Below, piece by piece: positions 21,410 through 33,870 of a stretch of DNA of 64,000 bases. The notes beneath the pieces were generated by a model, which searched no databases, was not told the DNA's origin, and worked only from the letters and a program-made list of their open reading frames with translations. This DNA is from Salvator merianae (lineage: Eukaryota; Chordata; Lepidosauria; Squamata; Teiidae): assembly GCA_003586115.2 (NCBI GenBank), contig QVOM02000021.1, positions 9,066,248 through 9,130,247 of the forward strand. Direction: 5' to 3'. Within the stretch, counting starts at the first letter, position 1. Every line of letters starts with the position of its first letter. Both the position numbers and the translations under genes were made by a program.

Positions 21410-22080
21410 TTTATCACAACTTTTTGTATCTACAGGAATTCCTGTATATTTTAAGCACCTCCAGGAATATCTCTCCACTGCAACCAGAGTGCATCTAATT
21501 ACATTTTATCTCTGATTTCTCTGCTCTGACTTTTTATTCTTTTCATTCCTTTGTCTATTGATTGATTGATTTGAAACATTTGCCTACTACCTCCAATAAA
21601 ACTACCTCAAAGGTATTTACAATAGGATGCATAAAATAACGGTACAAACAAAGCTAAAAATTCAATATGCACTCTTCTGCTTTATCCACACTGAAATCGT
21701 TCCTAAAAATTGACCTTATAGAAAAAAACCCTGTATAATGAAAACAATTATTTCATTAATTTAAATTGGAAAAATTCTAATTCATTCCAAGCCCATTGCA
21801 AAATCACCCTAAATGTCTAATACCATATGGAGAAAGTTATCTAACATGATAAAATAGAATGAATAACAACTCATAACAACATTACATCTGAAATAAAATA
21901 ATAGTTAGTTATTTAATTAAAGGTCAAATTAAAAGCTTAGACAAGAAACACATTCATTTGAAAACATTGCATATTTGACATCCAAGTTCACATATTAGTC
22001 TGATTTTACTTAAGCTGTGTAGTGATACCCCCATAAGGTCATACATACTGGACCAGGTGCCTTCCACATTTCATTATCCA
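21410..22080. other. AT-rich DNA; LINE 3' tail-like stretch at 21553-21660
   Basis: GATTGATTGATTTGAAACAT followed by CAAAGGTATTTACAATAGGA looks like the reverse complement of a LINE 3' UTR with a tandem tail. The rest is unrecognised. Confidence 0.4.
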
Positions 22081-22086
22081 AACCAC

Positions 22087-22559
22087 AGGCCTGTTTGTAC
22101 CTACTTGGTACTGAGTGATTGGACGTTCAATAGACAGGCCTGTCCGGATGCCACTACTGCATCACAGAGCTCTCAGAGCTGCTCCTGGATATTACTAGCT
22201 GTGGACAATGAAAATGCTGCCCATAGCTTGACCAGCAGCAGCTTGTGAGCTCCTGGTCAGCAGCATTTGCACCCTCTTCTGGGTGTGATGCTGCGAGTGT
22301 GTGTGATAGTACAGGTGTGGCTGTGTAGTCGTGCACCACATCCTGATTGCCATGGCAACATCTGGGCATGCACTGGCTGTTGACACGGACGTTGCCATGC
22401 TGATAAGCCCTGCCTTGGCCTAGCTATCTGCACTTTGAGTACGGATGGCCCGGTACAGGGCCTTCCCAGCATGCAAAGTGTGGATGACTGCTGCCATGCC
22501 TGATCCTTACCAGCCTTATATGGTATTATTATACCAGACCGGCAAGTGTGAACAGGCCC
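22087..22559. mobile_element. Harbinger-like MITE, group A1
   Basis: The left end AGGCCTGTTTGTACCTAC and the right end GGCAAGTGTGAACAGGCCC are inverted matches. A right subterminal hairpin includes CCTTATATGGTATTATTATACC. Interior parts (CATCTGGGCATGCACTGGC; GCCATGGCAACATC) recur in the element at 18986. The flanks CAC and AAA do not match. Confidence 0.65.
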
Positions 22560-22646
22560 AAAATTCAGTTACAATACTGCATATAATCTATGATCTAGGA
22601 AAAGGGACAAAGGCATTCCTTTCCCCATATTGCAGACCTTATAACT

Positions 22647-22759
22647 GGCCCTTTCTGCACTGCCTTTTATCTCAGAATATATCCCAGAATAGGGGCCTGC
22701 CATCTGCATGCTGGTGCAGACTATGGCAGGCCCCACTCAGGGCCATTGCAGAAAGGGCT
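22647..22759. mobile_element. Harbinger-like MITE, group B, deletion derivative
   Basis: The ends GGCCCTTTCTGCACTGCC and CATTGCAGAAAGGGCT are inverted matches. The interior AATATATCCCAGAATAGGGG and GTGCAGACTATGGCAGGCCC define group B. The flanks ACT and ATT differ at one base. Only 113 bp. Confidence 0.7.
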
Positions 22760-22764
22760 ATTGA

Positions 22765-25700
22765 AAGCTTTGTGTTATATAATGAAGAGATAATAAAAAA
22801 ATCACAGACCTTATAAATGAAAATCCATATAGTGAGTATAGGTAAAGGGGAATTAGGGCACAGCCATATACTAGCCTCCCTCAAAGTCCTGGGTTGATAG
22901 GGCTAGTCTTCACTAGGAAGCTGGTCTCCAGTGAGATGAATGGGAACTGCACAAGGGCAGAGCTGAATGTTTTGGAAGAATCACATCCATCTTCATGTTG
23001 CTTGTGCAACGTTCGATTGCTCCCTATGCACAGTGCATCAATATATCCAAGGGCAAAGACTTGCTGACCATAAAGTGCAGCCATTTTTTATTTTTTTTTG
23101 GTCTCCCTTTATTGAACCTTGTGAAATTCTCTATTAATTTTTAAAGCCTTCTCTTGGCTGTGTTTCTCCCTGCTTTGCTTTCACAGCTTCTTAGAAATGA
23201 ATAATCTTTTTAGAGCTGTTATACAGATTATGTAGCCATCCACATGGGAAAGGAGAAACTGGGGAAAGAGTCAAGATGGCCAATTTTTGCATCGAACTCT
23301 ATCTAGAACAATTTTTTTAGTTTTTGGTTACAAGTACTAGCTTCCCCCTGTGAGTTTCAGTTTCAAATAAACCCCACTCTTATGTCAAATTCCATGCACG
23401 GTGGCCAAGTTTTAGATTGGTTTAACGTGGAATCATAGCTCAGCTTCTTTGAAGCCTCACCCTGAGTTATTTGAAACTTGGCAAAGATTTGTTAAAATGC
23501 CTTCAGTTTTCAGCAAAACCAGCTTGTCTTTAGGCCTGTAACGAGCCCAAGAAGAAGTTGGCTTACTTAATCTACCTCCAGGTTTCTTAGGGAAATGTTC
23601 AGCCAAGTCTGCTGTTTAGCGGCTTTGGGAAGAAAGCTGAGGATGTCAGCCAAAGAAAGGATAATAATCTTGCCTTTTGAGACCCAAGTACTCATGTAGG
23701 CTGTAAACCAAATATTTGTGTTTATCACACAGGTGAATAACTCAGCTGAAAGCAGTAACTCTTTTTCTATAAAAGGATGATGAGGTGCATTAAAATAATT
23801 CATGAGATAGTAAGTACTAGGTACTCATATTCTGTTTGGAAGGAAAATAGCTGCCAAGGACAAAGGCTGGACCAACCTATGGCTCTCCAGATATTGCTGA
23901 ACTACAACTGCCATGAGTGTCAGCAGTTGAGCTAATGGCAAGAAAGAATGGGAGCTGAAGTTTCTCAGCGTTCAGATAACAATAATCTGGCAACTCCGGC
24001 TTAGGCTGTGACATTAAAGAAGCTCCAAAGAGACCTTCACTAACCTAGTGCCCTCTAGATATTGCTGGACTCAGAAGTAATGTCTGTCGGGTCTGTAGGG
24101 TTTGTGCCAGATGTCATCCAGGACCACAGGGTCTGCATATCAGAACAACCCTGGGGAGGCTGTGCATGGGTGTGGAAGTGCCCTTGCGAGTACTCCAGCA
24201 GGAGACCATTTTAAAGTGATCTCCCTTGTGGTCCAAAGCTGAGTGTCATTCCTGCTTCCACCATGCAGACAGCTGGAGATAGCAGGGGCAGCAAATGCCA
24301 CAGTTCCAGATCCTGGCAACGTTTCACCAGTTCTAGAAACAGTCCACTTCTGAGAGTGCCACTTAACTTTCCCATGACCTTCAACTTCAAAGTCAGGAAA
24401 CTTTTCTTCCCTGGCTCCAAAGGTAGGGTGGACCTGGCTGGGTATCTTGCAGACAGCTGCTAGGGTGTTCCATGGTGCCCAACCCCATTCCTGGTCTCAT
24501 CAGCCAGAAATGGTCTCTGCAGTGTGCACCAGGGTGTGTTGTACAGAAGCTGCCAAACTTCTATCCCCCTTAGGCATCATTGTCCATGAACAGGGATACT
24601 GGACAGACATGACATCTGTAGACAGACATGAATTGCAGAACACTTCTGTCTGGGTGATGGGAGAAGCTCCACTGGGAACTCTATCTTTCATCTCCCTCAA
24701 CCTGTGTTTTGATTGACAGGCTATTGTTCTCTGTAGAGTACCTGCCTGGGAAAGCTTTAGCCAAATGAATGCTCTGTCTTAATATGTTTCATGTGTTGTT
24801 AGAGTGCGAAGAATGTCTACTGACTAGGTAGGTAAAATGATGTACCAAGAGATGTACGAAGTCACTCACATTGATCTAGCTTGAGGTTGAACAAGCCCAG
24901 CTTGATCAGCTCATTTTTGAGCCAAGCTGAGCTTAAATAGTAAGGGTTTGGCTCCTATGGGAGCTGAACCTCTCCAAGCTTCAATGGGCCAGCTCAACCC
25001 AGGTCAAATGGGGTTAGCTGTCCACAGCTAGTAGCATCCAGGAGCACCCGTAGACACTCCCAGATGCTGGGGCCTCCACAGAGTGCTACAACCTACTTAA
25101 CTTTAGAACCAAATTTCCAGCATCCTTAAGACATTATAGGTGAGATGGTATTTCTCTTGCATGTCATTCTAGATACCCAAAGTAAGAAGTTCTTGTTCTC
25201 TCCCTCTCTTCCCCTGCCCCCTCTGTCACTAGTTTTTGCTAATGCCATGAATTATGTTGGGTGCTGCAAAATTCTTTCCGTTCTAATGAAGGCAGCCACC
25301 CTTAATAATACAGCCTCATTCAAAAGCAAAGGTGAAAGGCAATGATGGCGGGTTGGGGGTGGGGAATGGAATAAATGAGCCTTTAGATCTTTAGGAAAGT
25401 GTTCTAGTAAGAATGTCGAACAAGGAGAGGCTGATTGGAGTCAATGAGATTGTGTTTCTCCTTTTGAACACCAAATGTAATTATTGAGCACCCCCTTGGC
25501 TCATGTTGTTATTTCATGGCAGTGTTATCCATCATGTATCTTTCATCTTTATAAAAAGGCACTGGAAGGCGGCGGGGCGGGGGGGGAATCACCTTCCCAC
25601 AGTCACTGAAGTCACATAGGGCCTTTCTGGGGGCTCAAAAGGTATAATCAAATTGTTCTGCAGAAATTGCTCAGCGCTTGGTGTTGGTACAGGAACTCTT

Positions 25701-26785
25701 CTGGCACTCTGTGCATGCCCAGGGGCAATCCAACATTTGGACAGGACCTCAGAATGATGTTTTTAAAGTGATACACTACAGTGAGATGAGAACAAGGAAA
25801 GGTAAGGAAAGGGAGAATTCTTTGTCCTTGTTGACACAAGGCAGCTCAGGGCCCTGAAGGTTGGAGGAGTCAAACAGAGAGAGAGTGTCTTGGGGTCCAG
25901 GGACTGAAGTTTCTGGGTCTGCCAGTGTGCAAAGCCACCTGCAGAGTGATCTAGTCTCCAAACACTGATACCCCATGCCAAAGAAGGAATCAAGGCACAT
26001 TTCTCCTCATTTCTTTCTGCACCTATAGCAAGTCTCTCAAGTCTCTCCCTACAGAACCTTCCTACAGGTGCTGCAGCATCGGGGGTCAACAGACCTTTCA
26101 CTCACATCCAGGCAAGAGCCAGTCAATGGTCTGCTGATGCTCAGCTACCCTGGATGATTAGCTGGGCAGGATCAGATGCCTGGTCCTAAGAACCTATACA
26201 ACAGCCCCACACTGGTACTCTGGAAGTGTGTCCAGATTGCGGGTGGGACTGGTGCACGGAGCTGTGAATCTCTAGAAGCTGGCAGCATCTACCTTCCAGA
26301 GGTACAGGGGGGAGAACCTTGGCTGAGCAATGTGGTGCTTTTTCTGCATCACTTCAATGAGAGCCTATTGGGCAACTCTAACAGTTCAGCAGCTGTGACT
26401 TTTGGTGGTATAAAAAAGCCCCTTTCAGTGCATCAGTCTTCCTAAAAGAGCATTCAGGCCTTTGCATCCTGTTCTGAGGGCCAAAGTCCCTCATTCATTT
26501 CCATTCAAAACAGAAGCTACATCTCCATGGCCAGCAAGTTGGGCTGGGCTGCATGGCAGGCTGTGCACGTGGCCAGTGTTGTCTGGCCTCTTTAAAGCTG
26601 TGGGAGAATAGTTCTGCAACTCTCAAATTTCTACCCGGCATGATTAAGCACTGGACAGTGAATGGCACCAGAAGGTAGCCATTTTGTATCTGGTCCTTAA
26701 CCGTGCCAGGCAGAAACCAGTCAAAATAAGTTGCTCTGCCTCCAGGGTGGAGAGACAGGCAGGATGCCTCTAAAGACCATTTGCA
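22765..26785. other. largely unrecognised; two weak repeat traces
   Basis: GGCTCTCCAGATATTGCTGA and ACTACAACTGCCATGAGTG near 23880-23925 match a dispersed squamate repeat also seen at 45600-45710. Near 24850 GAGATGTACGAAGTC resembles the foldback repeat at 49168-49467. A G-rich run lies at 25569-25588. No exon or gene was recognised. Confidence 0.4.
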
Positions 26786-26799
26786 GGGAGTCAAGAACA

Positions 26800-26885
26800 G
26801 GTGCCTTTTGCCTTTGTCTTCTACTTGAGGATGCCCAAAGCCATGGCCTGATCCAGCAGGGCTCCCCTTATGTTCTTATGTTGTT
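26800..26885 (-). mobile_element. reptile interspersed repeat (AAGAACATAAGAGGAGCCC type), copy 3, partial
   Basis: The minus strand reads AAGAACATAAGGGGAGCCC, then TGCTGGATCAGGCCATGGC and GACAAAGGCAAAAGGC. This corresponds to the 5' and central blocks of the copies at 14560 and 20862 with an internal deletion. Confidence 0.6.
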
Positions 26886-27260
26886 GCAGCCACCATCTCT
26901 CTAGATGGAGGAGATGGAGATACATGAGAGGAAAATCCATCCTCTGAGTATTCTACCAGCAGGGCACCTCTGAGGATAGATTTCTACCTTGGAGGCTGGC
27001 TGCAGGCCCAATGGGGATGGCAACATGAGGTTGCCATGCCCCAGGAAACTTTGTTTTCCTTTGTTGTCCTGAATGCAGTCCAAGAAGTTGTAAAAAGTTC
27101 CAAGAAAATTGTCATGCCCACACTTGGGCATGTCACATCTGTCCACTTCTATATTTTCATGAGGTACTGCTCTTAACAGTTGTGACAGGAAATCTAGTTT
27201 TACTCTTTGTTCACTCTTTATCTTTTATTCAGGGCTGAAATTCCAGGACAGCTGGGCTAA

Positions 27261-28070
27261 GGGTCTGTTTGCACTTGTCCGGGGCGGCCGGCCCATGGAG
27301 CCAGGGCTCCACCCACCGGCGCCCTTGCTCGCCGCCCCGGGCGGCCGCGCTCGTCGCCCCGGGCAGCCTGCCCGGCGGCCGCCGCGCTTCTCGGCTCGTC
27401 GCCCTGGCCCGCCCGGTGGTGGCCGCGCTCGTCGCCCCGGCCCACCCAGCGGCGGCCGCGCTCGTCGCCCTGGCCCGCCCGGCGGCGGACGTGCTCGTCG
27501 CTTCGTCGCCCGGCCTGCCGGCGTGCGTGTGGGCGGAGCCAGCGAGCGCGCATGCGTGCAGGCAGGGCCATCGAGGCCGCCGCTGGGCAGGCTGGGGCGA
27601 GAAGTGCGGGCCCTGCCGGGCAGGCCGGGCGACGAGCAAGGCCCCCGCTCGGCAGGGCGGGGCGAGGAGCGAGGCCCCTGCCGGGCGGGCCGGGGCGAGG
27701 AGTGAGGCCCCCGCCGGGCAGGCCGGGGAGAGGAGCGAGGCCCCCGCCGGGCGGGCCGAGGAGCGAGGCCCCCGCCGGGCGGGCCGGGGCGAGGAGCGAG
27801 GCCCCCGCCGGGCGGGCCGGGGCGAGGAGCGCGGCCGCTGCCGGGCGGGCCGGGGCGATGAGCGAGGCCCCCGCAGGCCGGAGCAAGGAGCGCGGCCGCC
27901 GCCGGGCGCGCCAGGGCGAGGAGCGAGGCCCCCGCAGGCCGGGGCGAGGAGCGGGGCATGCGCGCTCGCTGGCCCCGCCCACACGCATGCGCACTCGCTG
28001 GCCCCGCCCCTAGCCCCGGGTGTCAAAGTGGCTAGTAGCCCCGGGTGTCAAAGCGGCTAGCTACGCCAGT
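27261..28070. repeat. GC-rich inverted minisatellite within a MITE-like left end
   Basis: The left edge GGGTCTGTTTGCACTTG follows TAA and matches group-A MITE termini. The interior is extremely GC- and CpG-rich. From about 27630 to 27955 a 33-bp unit (GAGGAGCGAGGCCCCCGCCG...) repeats roughly ten times with 28-bp variants. At about 27345-27510 the reverse complement of the same unit repeats, giving opposing arrays. An outer pair around GCGAGCGCGCATGCGTG and GCATGCGCGCTCGCTGG is also inverted. A 33-bp period keeps all frames open, so long frames on both strands are artefacts. The right end ends in two 27-29-bp units (AGCCCCGGGTGTCAAAG). Confidence 0.8.
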
Positions 28071-28082
28071 GTGGGACACTAT

Positions 28083-28223
28083 GTGTCTTTTCTCACTTTC
28101 TACCTTAGAATGGGATAATTATAGTCCAGCTGCTCCTGGTACAGCTGTGAAGCATTCCACAGCTATACCAGGAGCAGCTGGACTATAATTATCCCATTCT
28201 AAGGTGAAAAGTGCAAAAGGCCC
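28083..28223. mobile_element. fully palindromic Harbinger-like MITE
   Basis: A 141-bp near-perfect palindrome. The left arm runs from GTGTCTTTTCTCACTTTC through CCTTAGAATGGGATAATTAT to CAGCTGCTCCTGG. The right arm mirrors it and ends AAAGTGCAAAAGGCCC. The arm corresponds to one end of the larger group-A elements, so this looks like a foldback derivative made from a single end. The flanks TAT and TTT differ at one base. Confidence 0.75.
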
Positions 28224-28229
28224 TTTGGT

Positions 28230-29980
28230 ACGTGTAGAAAATCCAGATTGGATTGATGGACTCCTTGTCCATTCCAGTTCTGGCCTTGTGAGTTTTGATA
28301 CTGTGTAGACTGGTTTGGGACTCTCCTTCCTCCGAGCCTTAGGCTCAAGGGGCTCTTGATCACCAGTGACTCCAAGTGGATGTCACCACTGGACTCTGCA
28401 TTTATGACTTCTGGATTCCAGATGAAAAGACCTTAAGCAACTGCGTACAAGAGCAGTTATATAAGGCAACTTCGAAAAAGAAGCAGATTGAAAAAAAAAT
28501 GGGAGATTCATCGTTCATTTATTTATTTAAAATATTTTCATATGGCTTTCCATTAAAAATGTGATCATGAAGTGGTTTACAAATCATCATTAAAAGCAGC
28601 TGAAACTGTCAGTTACATGAAAACATTATTAAAATCAAGAATGAAAAGAAAAGCCATTCACATGATTGTGTAAATGATGTAGTTATGTACAACATGGCTC
28701 GATCAAGAAATCTTAATTTTAGAAAATATGGCACCATGGCCTCTGTATGTTTTCTATGGGAAAGACCTTAAAATTTCTGACAGCAGATTAGAATGACTGG
28801 TGGGCTGGATGCTCTGGCCCAGGATGTAGGGAGAGTACTGTTTGCACACCGTCCCTCATGCCCATAGTAATGTTGAAGCTGGGGAACATAAGGCACGGGT
28901 CGCCGCTGCCATTTGGACCCAATTCACTTATTCATGAGTCACACAAAGATGCTAAGGAAAGCCTGGTGTTGTCAGGTGAAGCACCTGACAGTCCTGGGTC
29001 TCTAATTGCAGTTTGTGCTTCCATGAACTGCACTTCAGCACATTCCCACTTGCCTGTCAGTACTTGCTTTGGACCTATCTGGTCCGATGGCAGCAACTTG
29101 TCCATTGCCAAACACAGAAACCCCTCCTAGCCATCAGCATCACAACTGCTGCAGCAGACTGCATGCAAACAGCATGCCACTGCTTTAAGAAGGGGAGCAC
29201 TCTTCTTAACGCGCATGTAACTCCTGCCATAAATAATTCAGGAAAAAAATAAAGATTTCAAATCACGCTTTATTACATAAGCACCCAAAAGAAAAAGACA
29301 ATGATTTATTTGTGCTGAGGTTGGGGGAAGTACTGGCCACAATCCAGCACAGAGGTAGGTATGTTCAAGTCCATTGATTTTAAAGTGCTAAACTGCACCC
29401 AGGGAAATTTATGCATCTGTGCTCATGGGAAGAATATTATTCTCTGCATGATCTCATAACTGCCGTCAATTCTTTCATATAAATTGTGACTTGGTTTTAT
29501 AACTCTGCACTTGCCTCTATCTGCTGACCTCCAGCAGCTAAAATGACCCTGCAAGAGCGCCTGTTGTCAGTGCTGACTATAGGTCGTACAGTATTTGTAG
29601 CAGCCTTTTCTGCTTGGTTTCCATGGCAATGGGAACCGAAAGAGGACAAGTATGATCAGAAATTATCTCTTGAAAAGGTAGGCTTCTAAAATGTTTTCTA
29701 ATTTGCTTAGCAGTAATTGCCTGGCGAATGTTTTTCATTTTGATTGGATCTTTTTTTTTTAATTTTCCTCCCAAAGCTAGATTTTGGCAGCTTAACGGGA
29801 AACAACAACAACAAAAATGCTTTTAGCTCCATCATATCACTTATTACATGCTGTATCTTTTTAAAGTTGCTGTACTGAAAAGCCTACTTAAGGGAGGCAG
29901 TTGTGAAAAGTCAGGTTGAAATCACCAAAGACTCCTGAATCAGGAACATATGAATGGTGGAAGAGGGTTGAGGTTTTGAC
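28230..29980. other. no gene; LINE 3' UTR-like stretch at 28512-28640
   Basis: CATTTATTTATTTAAAATAT followed by GAAGTGGTTTACAAATCATC reads as a minus-strand LINE 3' terminus. The remainder is unrecognised. Confidence 0.45.
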
Positions 29981-29983
29981 TAC

Positions 29984-30123
29984 GGGCAGTTCTGCACTGG
30001 TCAGTATACTGGACCAGCTTGTTTACACACAATGGTTGCAGTCCCTTAGACCACACCAGCGTGTACAAGGGAGGCTCCTAGTTTGCTTGCTGATCTGGTG
30101 TACCGGCCAGTGCAGAATCACCC
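29984..30123. mobile_element. small Harbinger-like MITE
   Basis: The left end GGGCAGTTCTGCACTGGTC is mirrored by GGCCAGTGCAGAATCACCC. The next bases (AGTATACTGGACCAG and CTGGTGTACC) also pair. The flanks TAC and TAA differ at one base. 140 bp, non-coding. Confidence 0.7.
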
Positions 30124-30319
30124 TAAAACTCTGTCTTTGGTCTCCATGAATCTTGTCCCTTCCCTCCCCATCCTAATGGAAGTGCTGTACGTGTGGTGGC
30201 TGGTTCAAAGACCTTTTGAGTATATCTTGATTTCCCCATTGTGTGCCCATAGATGCCCTTGAGTTTGGTAAGACTTCCTCTGTGCCCAGAAGGGAATGTG
30301 ACCTACTTAAACAAAACTG

Positions 30320-30536
30320 AGGCTGTGATCAGACACAACAAAGAAAAGCATCTCTGAGGTGGCTCAGAGATGGCTTTGAGGTGGGATTGTTCACACACTA
30401 GTCTGCCCCTCCCCTTTCTCATGAACATTCTAGACTAGAAAAGGTGGATTAGAGAAGACTTGGGAACCCAAGTGCCACACATTGTCTCTGTGGGGCACCT
30501 CCAAGTCACCCTTTTTGTTATGTCTGAACACAGTCT
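30320..30536. mobile_element. MITE family C, copy 1
   Basis: The left end AGGCTGTGATCAGACACAAC pairs with the right end TTATGTCTGAACACAGTCT. Interior GTGGCTCAGAGATGGC, CTCATGAACATTCTAGACTA and GGATTAGAG match the copy at 45376-45582 and a fragment at 55390-55490. Confidence 0.6.
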
Positions 30537-30539
30537 AAG

Positions 30540-33500
30540 TAGAGATGGGCATAAGGGCAAGTCCAAGTCTGATCAGTTTTTAACTTCCCTGCTTTTCCTT
30601 GTATGATTGAACTGCCTTTGGTCTTCAGATCCCTCTTGTTCAAATTCCATGACCATTGAAGGGAACTTCACTTGGGACATATTCCCTCAGACCGTTTCCT
30701 TTCATCATGCAGACAAAAGAAGAAATGGAGCAGAACAAAAGAACGAACAGGGTGGTAGCAGAGAACAACTTCTAATGATTGATTAGTGTGGTTAGTTTCC
30801 AAATTGTTTATGCACTTTTGGATACTTTGAGAAGTGCTTCTGTAGACTGTCTAATGGTGTGCTTGGTTTTTGGCTATTCTGAGTATGAAAACAGGAATGG
30901 CCAGACGAGCTGTTTTTCAGACATCAAGCCTTGTCCTAAATTCCTTCAATTTATCCATCCTTTGCCCTCTGTGGCTGTGTTAAGATGAGGTTAAACAATC
31001 AGCAAGCATCCGTTCCCATGACATGTGAATCACACAGTCACAGATGACTGTCGTCTGCCTTCCACCGTGGAGAGGTAGAAAGGACGGGAGGGGGAGACTG
31101 TGGGAGAAAACAATCTCCCAGCACTTTGGCAGTGCTCCCTCCTTGCTGTGCCAGTTTGGGTGTCTTCACTGGCATGGTGACAGAGTAATTGGTTGTATTT
31201 TTTGCTGTATATCAGCTGTAAAATGTTGTGCACTTCAGTCCTGTAGCAGTGGCAGGCCAGCATGGCAGGCCACCGAAAGGGCCTGCCACTTCAGTATTGG
31301 GTCACTGCCGCTTCTCAGCCCATATGATCACTGCCTGGGCATAGGACAGCTTGTCTCTATGGTGTCCAAACAATTGTCCCATTCAGTTATTTAAAGGGAT
31401 CTGCTCAGCTGAACTATGATTTTGAATTGTCCCTAGATTTGCTGTCCGTTCTTAAAAGTGGACAACTAGAGTGTCTATGTTTCATTCTTAGAGCTCTTAA
31501 TCCATCCCCTTCTACTCCTCTTCTCAATATTAACCAGAGGTAAGGAGTGAGACACTCCATTTTTGTACATTTGACTCTTTTGTACAGTTGATTCTTCTAG
31601 CAGTCGTATCCTCTGAAGATGGATATCGTAGCCATACCCAAAAGCTTCATTTCAAAGCAGAACTACAGAACCCAGCATAACAACCCCCAAACTGTGACAA
31701 GTGAGATGCAGATCAGCTGTGGAAAGCCCTCTTTTTCCAATATTTACTGTATGTTTTTTATTTTTATGACCCATAGCAGACATTTTTTAAACTATTGGAT
31801 CACTTGCTCAGAGTTCTACAAATGTCCGTAGCTTGAAAATGTTTGGTGAGCCCTGGATGAGTCCTACAATTAGTTTTTGTATTTTCTCCCCCCCCCCCCC
31901 GCCGCCCCAACTATGTAATTCTGATTATCCTATCAGGACAATATGACAACACATCATATATGGTAAAATATGTGTTAAATCTGTTACCTGTTTCTTACCC
32001 TTCTCAGTGGAGTGTTCTCTCCATCAAAGTCAATATAGGAGAATCCATATGTGAGAATATGTGTGTAATTCTTACACATTAAAAAATGACTAATATCTAA
32101 GTACATGGCACATAGATATTCAATCTTTTGGGCACTGAAGCTACAAACCATTGTGTCCAATAATTCATCCTTGAGTGATGACAACTTGTGGGGAGAATAA
32201 CAGAAGTTGCAAGAGAGAAGGATAGCAAGACAGCCAATTACATTCTTAATTATTAAAATGAAACCAAGAAGGGTTACAAAAACAACTGAATAAATAGTGA
32301 ACTTTCTGAAAGCCGGGAAATAGACTATGCAAAGCTGGATAAGGTATCTATTCGGCTTAGTAAATCTAGGGGTTCTTTAAAAAGAAGCCTACAGTGTAAA
32401 CTTTTCAGGTACAGGCAAGATACTGTGTCACTTAAGCATGCCTCTTAGATAAGAAAATGTGGTGAACCCAACAGCTTGCTTACCATGGCTTGTTGCCCAA
32501 GGGCACCTTGTAAAGATTACGCTGCACAAAGACACAGTTCCAAGATAGCTCTGTAACAACAGCACGTTTTAGAGCTGTGTTTTTGCTAGCCTTTCCGTTA
32601 AACAGTTTACAGATGTTTATAGAAAAGGATGACTTTTCTTTTTGTCTAAATAGCACTAATCCAATCCCCTGAAAGGAAACAACATTGGAAGGAGAATTAG
32701 GAGAGTCTGGATGCAATGTCTGATATTAACCTACTTTATTGAATTGGTGATAGCTATTTATTGATTGCCTTCATACTGATGATTGGCTACCCTGAGGAAA
32801 ACCAGGCCCGAGCACAGTTGTGGTTTAAAGCAGATAGATGAGAGTCTTAATCAGCTAATTATAGTTTTGGAGAAAATGGAACACCTCAAGACCCAGCTCT
32901 TGTCATTTGACTGTAGTATAGCAAAATGTTGCTGGGGAGGATACAAGAATTCTCTAGTCAACTTCACAAAACACTAGCAGAGTTAAAGGTCTCATCAAAC
33001 AAAAGACTGCACAGAAGGTCTTTAGGACCTACTACAAAAACTGTCCTTAACAAACATCTTCCCTTCTTTGATGGAGAGGAAGTCAATCAATCAATCAATC
33101 AATCAATCAGTCAGTCAGTCAATAACAATAAAAAAATCACAGTGGTTGGCCATGTTTTTGAACCATGAAAATTAATCAAGGAACCATGAAAATTAACCTA
33201 GATAATACAAGGTTTATGGCTGTTTTAGTGTACAAACCCTATCTGTTGGTGCAACACCTAAGCTGCAGGCTTTATTCCCAAATAAACGCCTAGATTGAAG
33301 GCTTGCTAGGAGTTTCCTTGAACAAAACAGTAGCACTGATGTCAGCTAACAATGAAAATAAAGCTGAAATGCCTGTAAATTTTATCTTATCCGGATTAAC
33401 TTAATTATTCTATAATGGGGGTCAACTGCTGTGAATGTTTTGAAGTGATTGAGTGCTATCATAGTGTGTGTATCATTATCAGTATATCAAGCAATCAATC

Positions 33501-33850
33501 ATTTATTCATTCATTCAATCAATCAAAATTATCAATAGTGTAGCTTCTGTCTCTGCTTAAGCAATGCTATTATCTTCAGGTTTGTTTTCAGGCACTGTTA
33601 GACCTATACAAGAATGAACTTCAAAATTCTATTCTTCCAAACAGCAAGTTGTTTTGCACATTCTAAAATATATATCTTTTGATGTTGACAGCAAATCAAC
33701 AGAAATCTTAAAAAAAAAAAAATGGAGTATCCAGATAATATTTTGGATTATTATAGCTCCTTAGATCTTACCAGTATAAGGAAGAAGTAGAAACATCCAG
33801 GTTGGGCTGGACTTATTTTACGGATGTAACAGTTTTGTTTGAAATTCATA
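30540..33850. other. no recognised gene
   Basis: Single-copy-looking DNA with a poly-C tract near 31890-31901 and short TCAA/TCAG repeats. A 185-bp open segment on the minus strand at 32668-32484 is bounded by consensus-like splice sites but encodes nothing I recognise. Confidence 0.4.
33082..33122. repeat. tetranucleotide microsatellite (TCAA)n(TCAG)n
   Basis: About seven TCAA units followed by TCAG units. A related, interrupted TCAA-rich run lies at about 33490-33525. Confidence 0.9.
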
Positions 33851-33870
33851 TGGCCTTACCGCAGTTGTTC

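Noticed and set aside
27225..28060. Long open frames (up to about 265 codons) on both strands
   Set aside because: They arise from a 33-bp GC-rich tandem repeat with no stop codons in any frame. The predicted proteins are Arg/Pro/Ala/Gly-rich repeats in overlapping frames on both strands.
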